From NCBI GenBank assembly GCA_903921455.1, contig CAIXPZ010000159.1, positions 1 to 11,279 on the forward strand: 11,279 nucleotides of DNA, given 5' to 3'. This document shows, one piece after another, positions 1 to 7,274 of the stretch (positions are counted from its first letter, which is position 1; every line of letters begins with the position of its first letter). The notes beneath the pieces are model-generated. The model searched no databases and had not been told where the DNA came from. It worked only from the letters and a program-made list of their open reading frames with translations. This DNA comes from an uncultured Verrucomicrobia subdivision 3 bacterium. Its GTDB lineage: Bacteria > Verrucomicrobiota > Verrucomicrobiae > Limisphaerales > UBA11358. Position numbers and translations under genes: made by a program.

Positions 1-1917
1 CAGGGGCTGAACCGCTACGTCTTCCACCGTTACGCCATGCAGCCGTGGACGAACACCTGGCCGGGCATGACGATGGGGCAATGGGGTTTTCATTTCGAGC
101 GCACGGTGACATGGTGGAACCAAGGGAAGCCGTGGATAGATTATATTTCGCACTGCCAATATCTCCTCCAGCAGGGCCGCGCCGTGGCCGACGCCGCGTA
201 TTTCACCGGCGAAAGTTCGCCCGTGGAAATGCGCGTCGGCAATCCCGCCCTGCCCGCCGGCTACGATTACGACGCCATCAACGCCGACGTGTTGCTGCAC
301 GGTGCCACGGTGAAGGACGGACGCCTCACGCTCCGCAGCGGCGCAAATTATGCCGCGCTTATCCTGCCGCCCGGTGACGCGGACATGACGCCGCAACTCC
401 TGTCGCGCGTCCGCGACCTCGTGCGCGCCGGTGCCACCGTGGTTGGCCCGCGTCCGCAACATTCGCCCAGCCTCGCGGATTATCCCCGGTGCGACGCGCA
501 GGTGAAAAAGCTCGCCGACGAACTGTGGGGCAACCGCGACGGTGCGAGTCTCACGGAAAATGTCGTGGGCAAAGGCCGCGTCGTGTGGGGGCAATCGCTG
601 GCGGAGGTGTTCGCGGCGCAGAACCTGAAGCCGGATTTTGCATTCACCAACGCGGCCGGCAACGCGCGGCTGGCTTACGTCCATCGCGTCGCCGGCGATG
701 CGGAGATTTATTTCGTGTCCAACCAGCGGCGGCAGTTTGATACCGCCGACTGCACGTTCCGCGTGGGCGGCAAGGTTCCCGAACTGTGGCATCCCGACAC
801 CGGCATCATCGAACCCGCGCCGGTCTGGAGCACGGCGGATGGACGCACCAAAGTGCGGCTGGACTTCGATCCCGCCGGCTCGGTGTTCGTCATCTTCCGG
901 CACGCGGCCGACCGCGCCGATCATGTTGTCGCCATCAGCGGCAATCTTGCCACCGAAGCCAGCACCGCGCCAAAGGTGGAGATCCAGCACGCCGTCTATG
1001 CCGCCACGGACGGTGCCGGCGAAATGGATGTCACCGCGAAACTTTCCGAACTTGTGCGCGCGGGCCTGCCGGTGGTGGCCGGCAACGAAACCTTTGGCCG
1101 CGACCCTGCCTATCTTCACGTCAAGGAGCTGCGCGTGGATTATTTGCTCGCCGGCCAACCCGTTCATCTGACCGTGCCGGAAAACGAAACCTGCTCGCTT
1201 GTCGCGACCGCCGCCGGCCAGCCGCCGCAGTGGGAAACGCTGGCCGCCCCCGACGGTTCCGCCGTCGTCAAGGCGTGGAGCAATGGCGACCTCGCCTTGT
1301 GCACCGCCAGCGGCAGGATTCTGCACGCGGATGCGGCGGACGTGCCCGCGCCGCAGACCGTGACCGGCGAGTGGAACTTGAGTTTCCCGCCGAACTGGGG
1401 CGCGCCGCCAACGGTGACGCTGGATAAATTGATTTCCTGGCCCGCCCACCCGGACAATGGCGTGCGCTATTTCTCCGGCACGGCGACTTATGCCAAGGAC
1501 ATTGAAATTTCCGCCGACCGGTTGACCGCCGGCCGCGAACTCTGGCTTGATTTGGGCGCGGTGAAGAACTTTGCCGAAGTTTCCCTGAACGGCCAAAGCC
1601 TCGGCGTGCTGTGGAAGCCGCCGTTCCGCGTGAATATTTCCGCCGCCGCGAAAGCCGGCGCGAACAAGCTGGTCGTCAAAGTCACGAACCTCTGGCCGAA
1701 CCGACTCATCGGCGACGAGCAGTTGCCGGCGGATGTGGCGTGGAACGGCAAGCAGCTCAAGGAATGGCCGCAATGGTTCCTCGACGGCAAGCCCAGCCCG
1801 AACGGCCGGCTGACTTTTACGACGTGGCATCATTGGACGAAAGCTTCGCCGCTGCTGGAATCCGGCCTGCTCGGCCCGGTGATGCTGCGCACGGCGGAAA
1901 TCATTCCTGCGAATTGA
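1..1917 (+). CDS. GH106-like alpha-L-rhamnosidase family glycoside hydrolase, C-terminal part (5' end outside window)
   Basis: The frame is open from the first base of the window, so the gene starts upstream and the ATG at 37 is internal. The visible 638 residues begin in the end of a TIM-barrel-like catalytic region, with the run QPWxxxxPGMTMGxWGxHFxRTxTWW near residues 14-39, which I recognise from GH106-type rhamnosidases of Bacteroidota and Verrucomicrobiota. About residues 90-190 look like the alpha/beta amidotransferase-like domain common in these enzymes (INADVLLHG, ILPPG, VRAGATVVGP). A beta-rich stretch follows. About residues 455-620 form a galactose-binding-like jelly roll of the GH2 sugar-binding type (VRYFSGTATYAKDIEI, LWLDLGAVKNFAEVSLNG, LGVLWKPPFRVNI). 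The family removes terminal L-rhamnose from plant or algal polysaccharides and is usually exported; the signal peptide and catalytic glutamates would lie upstream. The family call is fairly sure, the substrate is inferred. Confidence 0.85.
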   Translation, partial: QGLNRYVFHRYAMQPWTNTWPGMTMGQWGFHFERTVTWWNQGKPWIDYISHCQYLLQQGRAVADAAYFTGESSPVEMRVGNPALPAGYDYDAINADVLLHGATVKDGRLTLRSGANYAALILPPGDADMTPQLLSRVRDLVRAGATVVGPRPQHSPSLADYPRCDAQVKKLADELWGNRDGASLTENVVGKGRVVWGQSLAEVFAAQNLKPDFAFTNAAGNARLAYVHRVAGDAEIYFVSNQRRQFDTADCTFRVGGKVPELWHPDTGIIEPAPVWSTADGRTKVRLDFDPAGSVFVIFRHAADRADHVVAISGNLATEASTAPKVEIQHAVYAATDGAGEMDVTAKLSELVRAGLPVVAGNETFGRDPAYLHVKELRVDYLLAGQPVHLTVPENETCSLVATAAGQPPQWETLAAPDGSAVVKAWSNGDLALCTASGRILHADAADVPAPQTVTGEWNLSFPPNWGAPPTVTLDKLISWPAHPDNGVRYFSGTATYAKDIEISADRLTAGRELWLDLGAVKNFAEVSLNGQSLGVLWKPPFRVNISAAAKAGANKLVVKVTNLWPNRLIGDEQLPADVAWNGKQLKEWPQWFLDGKPSPNGRLTFTTWHHWTKASPLLESGLLGPVMLRTAEIIPAN

Positions 1918-1955
1918 ACCGGCGTGCAGGGTGCCGGCGCGGTTGCGTTCTTTTA
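1917..1955 (+). terminator. possible weak terminator after the glycoside hydrolase
   Basis: Just after the stop, CCGGC (1919-1923) can pair with GCCGG (1933-1937) over a 9-base loop, or AACCG (1917-1921) with CGGTT (1940-1944). A T-rich stretch (TTCTTTT) follows at 1948-1954. The stems are only 5 bp and the T-run is interrupted, so this is a weak candidate. Read-through into the permease gene is equally possible. Confidence 0.25.
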
Positions 1956-1972
1956 ATTTGCGGGCCATCGGC

Positions 1973-1978
1973 TATTCT
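1973..1978 (+). promoter_or_regulatory. possible -10 element for the MFS permease
   Basis: TATTCT lies 8 bases before the ATG at 1987. If used, transcription would start within a base or two of the start codon and give a leaderless or nearly leaderless mRNA. That would fit the absence of a Shine-Dalgarno sequence. No convincing -35 box is visible at the right distance, so this is a weak call. Confidence 0.25.
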
Positions 1979-1986
1979 CCGCGCCG

Positions 1987-3195
1987 ATGTTAAGGACGCT
2001 GCGCAACGCTGAATACGCCGAGCTGATGATTTTGTTCATCATCCAGGCGGCAGCGATGGGCTGCTGGTTCGTCCCGCTCGGCACGGTGCTGGATGCGCAC
2101 GGGTTTCATGCCATCAAACCGTTCGCCTTCGCCACGTCGGCGCTGGCGGCGTTCGTCTCCCCGCTGATCTTCGGCGCGATGGCGGACCGGCACGCCGCGC
2201 CGGTGCGCGTGCTGCGCGGCCTCGCGCTGGCCACGGCGCTGGCGATGACGCTGGCGAGCCTCGCCATCCAGCATCGCGCGAGTCCGTGGGTGGTGCTGGG
2301 GCTGATCCAAATGCACGCGCTGTTTTCCGCGCCGACGTGGAGCATCAGCAGCACGATTGTCTTCGCGCGGTTGAAGGATGCGAAGAAGGAGTTCGGCCCA
2401 ATTCGCTCGATGGGAACGCTGGGCTGGGTGGTCGGCTGCTGGCTGGTGAGCGCGCTGGGCGCGGACACGTCGGCGCTGGCGGGCTATTGCGGCGTGGGCC
2501 TCTGGCTGCTGCTGGCGGGCTTCACGCATTTTCTGCCGGAACTGGAAACGCCCAAATCCATCACGAATCTGACGTGGCACGAGCGGCTCGGCCTCGACGC
2601 ATTGACGCTGCTGAAAAACCCGGAGCATCGCGTGGTGTTCATCGTGACGGCGCTGTTCGCGGCACCGCTGGCGGCGTTCTATCCCTACGGCACGGCGAAC
2701 TTGCAGCACCTCGGCCTGACGCACACGAGCGCGTGGATGACGCTGGGCCAGATCACGGAGCTCATCGCGATGTTCAGTCTCGGCGCAATGCTGCTGCGGT
2801 GGCCGTTGAAATGGATTTTCGCCCTCGGCCTCGGCTTCGGCGTGCTGCGGTTCGTGTTCAGCGCGGTGGACGGGAAGCTGTGGCTGCTGGCGGGCATCAC
2901 GCTGCATGGATTTTCCTTCGTGTTTTATTTCATCACGGCGCAAATTTATCTGGAGCAGCGCATCGCGCCGGCGTGGCGGGCACGGGCGCAGGCCTTGATG
3001 TCGCTGATGAACGGCGGCTTCGGCAACCTCATCGGCTATCTCGGCAGTGGCTGGTGGTTCGCCACCTGCACGACCAATGCGGCCACGCGCTGGCCGCTGT
3101 TCTGGGGCGGACTGGCGGTGGCGGTGGCGGTGGTGATGGTTTACTTTGTCACGGCCTACCGCGACAAGGGACTGATGCGGATGAAAATCGGATAA
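1987..3195 (+). CDS. MFS permease of the nucleoside:H+ symporter (NupG-like) type
   Basis: A 402-residue protein with about twelve hydrophobic segments, the usual size for this family. Visible family features are the short cytoplasmic loop GAMADRHA near residue 63, GPIRSMGTLGWVVG at 137-150, which matches the GxIRxWGTxGW signature of NupG/XapB-like permeases, and LHGFSFVFYFITAQIYLEQ at 306-324, which matches the LHGxxxxFFFVxGQIY signature. Such proteins import nucleosides by proton symport in the inner membrane. In Verrucomicrobiota and Planctomycetota relatives often sit beside glycosidases, so a sugar or glycoside substrate released by the upstream hydrolase is possible; that is inference. 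The ATG at 1987 puts the first membrane segment near residue 12, as expected. No Shine-Dalgarno is seen. The opposite strand is also open (1990-3219), but that frame has no family-like features and is a high-GC shadow. Confidence 0.85.
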   Translation: MLRTLRNAEYAELMILFIIQAAAMGCWFVPLGTVLDAHGFHAIKPFAFATSALAAFVSPLIFGAMADRHAAPVRVLRGLALATALAMTLASLAIQHRASPWVVLGLIQMHALFSAPTWSISSTIVFARLKDAKKEFGPIRSMGTLGWVVGCWLVSALGADTSALAGYCGVGLWLLLAGFTHFLPELETPKSITNLTWHERLGLDALTLLKNPEHRVVFIVTALFAAPLAAFYPYGTANLQHLGLTHTSAWMTLGQITELIAMFSLGAMLLRWPLKWIFALGLGFGVLRFVFSAVDGKLWLLAGITLHGFSFVFYFITAQIYLEQRIAPAWRARAQALMSLMNGGFGNLIGYLGSGWWFATCTTNAATRWPLFWGGLAVAVAVVMVYFVTAYRDKGLMRMKIG

Positions 3196-3206
3196 AACAT
3201 TTTGCC

Positions 3207-4115
3207 ATGAACCATTCAAAGCCTAAAACTTTTCTGGCGGCTGTCGTCACCGGCTTGGGCGCGTGGCTGCTGGCCTGGCAAATTCACGCGGAGACAAATC
3301 TCTTCGCCCCCGGCACGCTGGCGCAGCATCTGACGACCAACGCCGTCGGCCACGCGGCGCAGTTCAGCGGCAACTCGGCGGACATGGTGGAAATCCACGC
3401 GCCCTTCACGCTGGAGGTGAATCGCTTCTTCCGTCCAGAGTGGTCGCAGGATTTCTGGCTGCGCGGCGTGTCAGGCTTGAGCGCGACGTGCATCGGTTTT
3501 AGCAACATCAACAACGGACAGGGACTGGTCACGATGGTTTCGCCGCGCCATTATCTTTGCGCCACGCACATGCATCCGGAGAGTTACCTCATCGGGTTTT
3601 TGGACACGAACAACACGCTGCACTGGCGAAGAACTTTGGAGCGCGTGGACATCACCACGGACACCACGGTGGGATTTCTCGACGCCGATCTGCCGGCCAG
3701 CGTCGGCTTCCTGCCGGTGTTGCCGGCGGAATTCACCAACTATCTGCCCACGGCTTATGGCACATACGTGCAAGGCATCGGAATGAATCAAAACATGCTG
3801 CTGTTCGGCCAGCCGACGAGCGTGGCCGATCGCACTTTCGCCAACTGGAGCAGCGGCAAATCCGTCCCATCCGGCCTCAACACAAACTGGAACGTGACCA
3901 TTCGCGGCGGCGACTCCTCTAATCCCGCGCTGCTGCTCATCGGCAACCAACTGGTGCTGGTCTCGCATAATTATCACGTCAACGGTGGCCCCAATTACGC
4001 CTTCCAAATCCCCGCCATCAACCGCGTCATGCACCAGCTCTCCACCAATCACCTGGTTCACACCGACTATCAACTGACGCTATTCCCGCTGACCAACTGG
4101 CCGGCGCTGCGGTAA
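3207..4115 (+). CDS. secreted trypsin-like (S1-type) serine peptidase candidate
   Basis: A 302-residue protein that I do not recognise as a named family. The N-terminus is a good signal peptide: basic start (residues 1-7), hydrophobic core (9-26), and a cleavage site after IHA near residue 28. The mature part has the order expected of a chymotrypsin-fold peptidase: SPRHYLCATHMH with His121 (or His123) as candidate catalytic His, TTDTTVGFL with Asp152, and RGGDSSNPALLLIGNQLVLV with Ser237 in place of the classical GDSGGP loop. His-Asp and Asp-Ser spacings (31 and 85 residues) are plausible for the fold. The Ser loop reads GDSSNP, not GDSGGP. Only two cysteines remain after signal removal (95 and 118), which could form one disulfide near the His. 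The start was chosen because the ATG at 3207 gives the signal peptide; it lies 11 bases after the permease stop, suggesting co-transcription. It could also be an inactive homologue. Confidence 0.6.
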   Translation: MNHSKPKTFLAAVVTGLGAWLLAWQIHAETNLFAPGTLAQHLTTNAVGHAAQFSGNSADMVEIHAPFTLEVNRFFRPEWSQDFWLRGVSGLSATCIGFSNINNGQGLVTMVSPRHYLCATHMHPESYLIGFLDTNNTLHWRRTLERVDITTDTTVGFLDADLPASVGFLPVLPAEFTNYLPTAYGTYVQGIGMNQNMLLFGQPTSVADRTFANWSSGKSVPSGLNTNWNVTIRGGDSSNPALLLIGNQLVLVSHNYHVNGGPNYAFQIPAINRVMHQLSTNHLVHTDYQLTLFPLTNWPALR

Positions 4116-4120
4116 ATTTT

Positions 4121-4536
4121 TTAACCCGCCAGAACCTTCTCAATCTCCGCCAGCTCCGCCGCACTGAAATTAAGATTTTTCACCGCGCCCACGCAGTCGT
4201 CCACCTGCTGCACCTTGCTCGCGCCGATGAGTGCGCTCGTCACGACTTTGTGCCGCAACACCCACGCCAGCGCCATCTGCGCCAGCGTTTGTCCGCGCGA
4301 CTGCGCAACATCGTTCAGCTTCTTCGCCTTCGCGAGCACCGCGTCGGTGATGTGTTCGGGACGGAGAAAACGCTTATCATGGCCCGCGCGTGAATCGGCG
4401 GGGATGCCCTTGAAATAGCGGTCGGTCAACACGCCTTTCCCCAGCGGCGAGAACGCCGTGCAGCCGATGCCTTCCGCTTCGAGTAGCGCGAGCAACTGCG
4501 GCTCCACCCAGCGGTCAATCATGGAATAACGTGCCT
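4121..4536 (-). pseudogene. 3' fragment of a YghZ-like aldo-keto reductase (partial duplicate)
   Basis: This is a second copy of the last third of the intact reductase gene at 6228-7220, in the same orientation. It aligns without indels to 6228-6642 with about 33 differences in 415 bases. The frame corresponds to residues 195-330 of the intact protein; 127 of 133 residues from Met198 onward are identical. Homology stops near 4536, where an in-frame TAG replaces the CAG codon for Gln194. The catalytic tetrad (Asp61, Tyr66, Lys97, His138) and the N-terminal half of the barrel are missing, so any product from the ATG at 4522 could not be an active reductase. Its stop lies 5 bases from the convergent peptidase gene. 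The remaining frame is intact, which suggests recent origin or repair by the full copy. Confidence 0.85.
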
Positions 4537-4624
4537 AACCAAACCTCATGCCAGCAGCGCAGAAGCATAGTGTGGAAAGCCCTAAAAACCAAAATAGGTG
4601 ACTACCGTTGTCGGGCAAATCATC

Positions 4625-4654
4625 TTGACCTTGGAGCAATTTCTGTATTATTCT
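4625..4654 (+). promoter_or_regulatory. predicted sigma70-type promoter of the PEGA-repeat gene
   Basis: TTGACC (4625-4630) is followed after 18 bases by TATTCT (4649-4654). An overlapping TATTAT (4646-4651) would give a 15-base spacer. The stretch 4537-4708 is clearly lower in GC than the genes around it. Transcription would start near 4661, giving a leader of about 48 bases. Confidence 0.55.
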
Positions 4655-4655
4655 C

Positions 4656-4701
4656 GGTCTCTCGAGACCATACCAAGGAGAGGACGAGACCACACCAAGG
4701 A
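4656..4701 (+). promoter_or_regulatory. leader with palindrome, 17-bp direct repeat and Shine-Dalgarno site
   Basis: GGTCTC (4656-4661) and GAGACC (4664-4669) are inverted copies around TC, with TCTCGAGA (4660-4667) a perfect 8-bp palindrome at the core. The motif CGAGACCAYACCAAGGA occurs twice, at 4663-4679 and 4685-4701, with one mismatch and a 22-bp period. The second copy ends in AAGGA (4697-4701), 7 bases before the ATG at 4709. This is the clearest ribosome binding site in the window and decides that start. Confidence 0.6.
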
Positions 4702-4708
4702 AATCCCT

Positions 4709-6151
4709 ATGAAACTTAAAAGTATTCTGTTGTTGTTCTTTGGTTTGTTTGCCTGTCAGATTGTCGTTCATGCTGACACCACAGGTGCGGTGCAGGTGAA
4801 TATTAGTCCCGCCGCCGCCATCACCAATGGCGCGCTCTGGGCGCTGGACGACGGCGGCTGGCTGGCCAGCGGCACCACCGTCTCCAACCTCAGCCTCGGC
4901 AGCCACTCGATTATTTTTCAAAGCGCCTCCGGATTCATCGCTCCCAGCAACCAGACCGTGACCGTGGTGTCGGGGCAGACCACCATTCTCACCGCCACTT
5001 ACACAGGTGCCCCGGTAGGAAGTGTGTCCGTAACCATCGTTCCCGCCGGCGCCATCACCAATGGCGCGCTCTGGGCGGTGGACGGCGGCCTCTGGCAGGC
5101 CAGCGGTGCCACGGTGTCCGGCCTGAGCCTCGGCAGCCACTCAATCCTTTATCATGACACCACCGGCTTCATCACTCCTGGCGGCCAGACCGTGACCGTG
5201 ACGATGGGACAGACCACCAATGTCACCGCCACCTACATCCCGCTGGCAAATGTGTCCGTGACCATCATTCCCGCCGGCGCCATCGCCAATGGTGCACAAT
5301 GGCTGGTGGACAGCGGCAGCTGGCAGAATAGCGGCGCCACCGTGTCCAACCTCAGCCTCGGCAACCACACGATCACTTATCTTGACGCCGTCAATTTCGT
5401 CACGCCCGCCAGTCAGACGGTGACGCTAGTTGCGGGGCAGACCACCAATCTCACCGCCACCTACACCCCGTTCGGCAATTTGTCCGTGTCCATCTATCCC
5501 GCCGGCGCCATCACCAACGGCGCGCTCTGGGCGGTGGACAACGGCCTCTGGCAGGCCGGCGGCACCACCGCGTCCAACCTCAGCTCCGGCAGCCATACGA
5601 TCATTTTTCATAACGCCGCCAGCTTTGCCACGCCCGCCAGCCAGACGGTAACCGTGGTGCCGGGGCAGACCACCAATGTCGCCACCACCTACCTCCCGCT
5701 CGGCAATTTGACCGTGTCCATCGTTCCCGCCGCCGCCATCACCAATGGCGCGCTCTGGGGGCTGGACGGCGGCGGCTGGCTGGCCAGCGGCACCACCGTC
5801 TCCAACCTCAGCCTCGGCAGCCACTCGATTATTTTTCAGAGCGCCTCCGGATTCGTCGCTCCCAGCAACCAGACCGTGACCGTGGTGTCGGGGCAGACCA
5901 CCATTCTCACCGCCACTTACGGCACGACCGTTAGATTGGAGAATGTATTGGCGCAACCAGGAAACAGCTTTGCCTTCAACTGCCAAGCCACCGCCGGCCT
6001 GACCTTTCAAGTGCAATTCGCGACGAACCTGTCACAAACCTCATGGTCAGATCTCGGCCCATCCATATCCGCCACCAATGCGTTGACGCCTTTTGTGGAT
6101 ACGTCAGCGACAAATGGTCAGCGATTCTACCGGGTAAAGATTCTGCATTAA
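4709..6151 (+). CDS. secreted protein with five PEGA-like repeats
   Basis: A 480-residue protein with an N-terminal signal peptide (hydrophobic residues 4-20, likely cleavage after VHA at 22; LFAC at 13-16 is a poor lipobox, so lipoprotein is less likely). Five tandem repeats of 76-78 residues end at about residues 98, 176, 252, 328 and 404, each with the pattern ITNGALWxxDxGxWxxSGxTVSNLSLGxH, then FxxPxxQTVTV, then GQTTxxTATY. This resembles PEGA-type beta domains found in surface proteins. Residues 405-480 form another beta-rich module (FQVQFATNLSQTSWSDLG, then QRFYRVKI) common at the C-terminus of verrucomicrobial extracellular proteins. No PEP-CTERM or other sorting signal is visible. A structural, adhesive or binding role at the cell surface is likely, but no ligand can be named. 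The ATG at 4709 is preferred over 4598 because of the AAGGA site and the signal peptide. It has its own promoter and sits between two reductase copies. Confidence 0.8.
   Translation: MKLKSILLLFFGLFACQIVVHADTTGAVQVNISPAAAITNGALWALDDGGWLASGTTVSNLSLGSHSIIFQSASGFIAPSNQTVTVVSGQTTILTATYTGAPVGSVSVTIVPAGAITNGALWAVDGGLWQASGATVSGLSLGSHSILYHDTTGFITPGGQTVTVTMGQTTNVTATYIPLANVSVTIIPAGAIANGAQWLVDSGSWQNSGATVSNLSLGNHTITYLDAVNFVTPASQTVTLVAGQTTNLTATYTPFGNLSVSIYPAGAITNGALWAVDNGLWQAGGTTASNLSSGSHTIIFHNAASFATPASQTVTVVPGQTTNVATTYLPLGNLTVSIVPAAAITNGALWGLDGGGWLASGTTVSNLSLGSHSIIFQSASGFVAPSNQTVTVVSGQTTILTATYGTTVRLENVLAQPGNSFAFNCQATAGLTFQVQFATNLSQTSWSDLGPSISATNALTPFVDTSATNGQRFYRVKILH
4784..5920 (+). repeat. five in-frame tandem repeats of 228-234 bp
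   Basis: The coding repeats lie within the PEGA-like gene. Units end at about 5002, 5236, 5464, 5692 and 5920. The first and fifth units are almost the same sequence: 4808-5002 and 5726-5920 differ at only 4 of 195 positions, including synonymous sites. The middle units are much more diverged from them and from each other, although short blocks such as GGCGCGCTCTGGG are kept in several. Confidence 0.85.
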
Positions 6152-6227
6152 TAGGCAGAGAGAAGTCCGCCGGGCATAGTTCGCGGCACGAACGCCTCCA
6201 GCTTGGGGCAACAATGTTTGAAATCCG

Positions 6228-7220
6228 TTAGCCCGCCAGCACCGACTCGATGTGCGCCAGTTCCTCCGCGCTGAAATTCAAGTTCTTTACCGCGCCCACG
6301 CAGTCGTCCACCTGCGACACCTTGCTCGCGCCGATGAGTGCGCTCGTCACGACTTTGTGCCGCAACACCCACGCCAGCGCCATCTGCGCCAGCGTTTGTC
6401 CGCGCGACTGCGCAACATCGTTCAGCTTCTTCGCCTTCGCGAGCACCGCATCGGTGATGTGTTCGGGTCGGAGAAAACGCGGGTCGTGCCCCGCGCGTGA
6501 ATCGGCGGGGATGCCCTTGAAATAGCGGTCGGTCAACACGCCTTTACCCAGCGGCGAGAACGCCGTGCAGCCGATGCCTTCCGCCTCCAGCGTCGCGAGC
6601 AACTGCGGTTCCACCCAGCGGTCAATCATGGAATAGCGCGCCTGATGGATGAGACACGGTGTGCCGAGGTCGCGCAGAATCTTCGCCGCGCGCAGCGCTT
6701 CGGCGGCGGGATAATTCGAGATGCCAGCGTAGAGCGCCTTGCCGCTCTTCACCGCGTGCGCGACGGCGCCGAGTGTTTCTTCCAGCGGCGTTTCGGGGTC
6801 GAGGCGATGCGAATAAAAGATGTCCACATACTCCAAACCCATCCGCTTGAGCGACTGGTCGAGCGACGCCAAAAGATATTTGCGCGAACCCCATTCGCCG
6901 TAAGGCCCCGGCCACATGTAATAGCCCGCCTTCGTGGTGATGATCATTTCATCGCGCCATTGGCCGAGACTTTCGCGCAAGATACGGCCGAACGTCACCT
7001 CCGCCGCGCCGTCCGGAGGGCCGTAATTGTTCGCGAGGTCGAAACAGGTGATGCCGAGGTCGAAGGCGCGGAGCGCAATGGCGCGGGCGTTCTCAAAGGA
7101 ATCCTGCGCGCCGAAATTATGCCAGAGGCCGAGAGAGATGAGCGGGAGATTGAGGCCGGAGTGGCCGCAGCGGCGGTAAAAATCTTTGTTGTCGTAACGG
7201 GTGGCGGCGGGCGAATACAT
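6228..7220 (-). CDS. gpr: aldo-keto reductase, YghZ / L-glyceraldehyde 3-phosphate reductase type
   Basis: A 330-residue protein that matches E. coli YghZ (Gpr) closely along its length. Shared stretches include SLGLWHNFG (29-37), FDLANNYGPP (60-69), STKAGY-like TTKAGYYMWPGPYG (95-108), SRKYLLASLDQSLKRMGLEY (112-131), DIFYSHR (133-139) and SALIGAS near the C-terminus. The tetrad is complete: Asp61, Tyr66, Lys97, His138. The enzyme is a cytosolic NADPH-dependent TIM barrel. YghZ reduces L-glyceraldehyde 3-phosphate and other aldehydes such as methylglyoxal, so a detoxification role is likely. The ATG at 7220 is 54 bases after the DUF4337 stop and has no strong Shine-Dalgarno site. The 3' third is duplicated at 4121-4536. 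Its stop faces the end of the PEGA-repeat gene across 76 bases in which I see no strong terminator. Confidence 0.9.
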   Translation of the reverse strand: MYSPAATRYDNKDFYRRCGHSGLNLPLISLGLWHNFGAQDSFENARAIALRAFDLGITCFDLANNYGPPDGAAEVTFGRILRESLGQWRDEMIITTKAGYYMWPGPYGEWGSRKYLLASLDQSLKRMGLEYVDIFYSHRLDPETPLEETLGAVAHAVKSGKALYAGISNYPAAEALRAAKILRDLGTPCLIHQARYSMIDRWVEPQLLATLEAEGIGCTAFSPLGKGVLTDRYFKGIPADSRAGHDPRFLRPEHITDAVLAKAKKLNDVAQSRGQTLAQMALAWVLRHKVVTSALIGASKVSQVDDCVGAVKNLNFSAEELAHIESVLAG

Positions 7221-7274
7221 GATGGCCGCAGCTTAATGAAGCCGCCATTCCACTTCGACCAAAATCTTCCCGCC

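Noticed and set aside
1990..3219. 409-residue open frame on the minus strand opposite the permease
   Set aside because: The composition is dominated by R, H, Q and A, as expected for the antisense of a GC-rich membrane protein gene; the plus strand shows clear family motifs.
4121..4522. functional small aldo-keto reductase
   Set aside because: It lacks the N-terminal half of the barrel and all four catalytic residues.
4598..4708. upstream extension of the PEGA-repeat gene to an ATG at 4598
   Set aside because: It would place the promoter and leader repeats inside the coding region and bury the signal peptide; the AAGGA site supports 4709.
5426..6016. minus-strand glycine-rich open frames opposite the PEGA-like repeats (also 4535-5140 and 5141-5368)
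   Set aside because: They are the antisense of the repeats, which keeps the frame open in each unit; the plus strand has the signal peptide, ribosome site and domain pattern.
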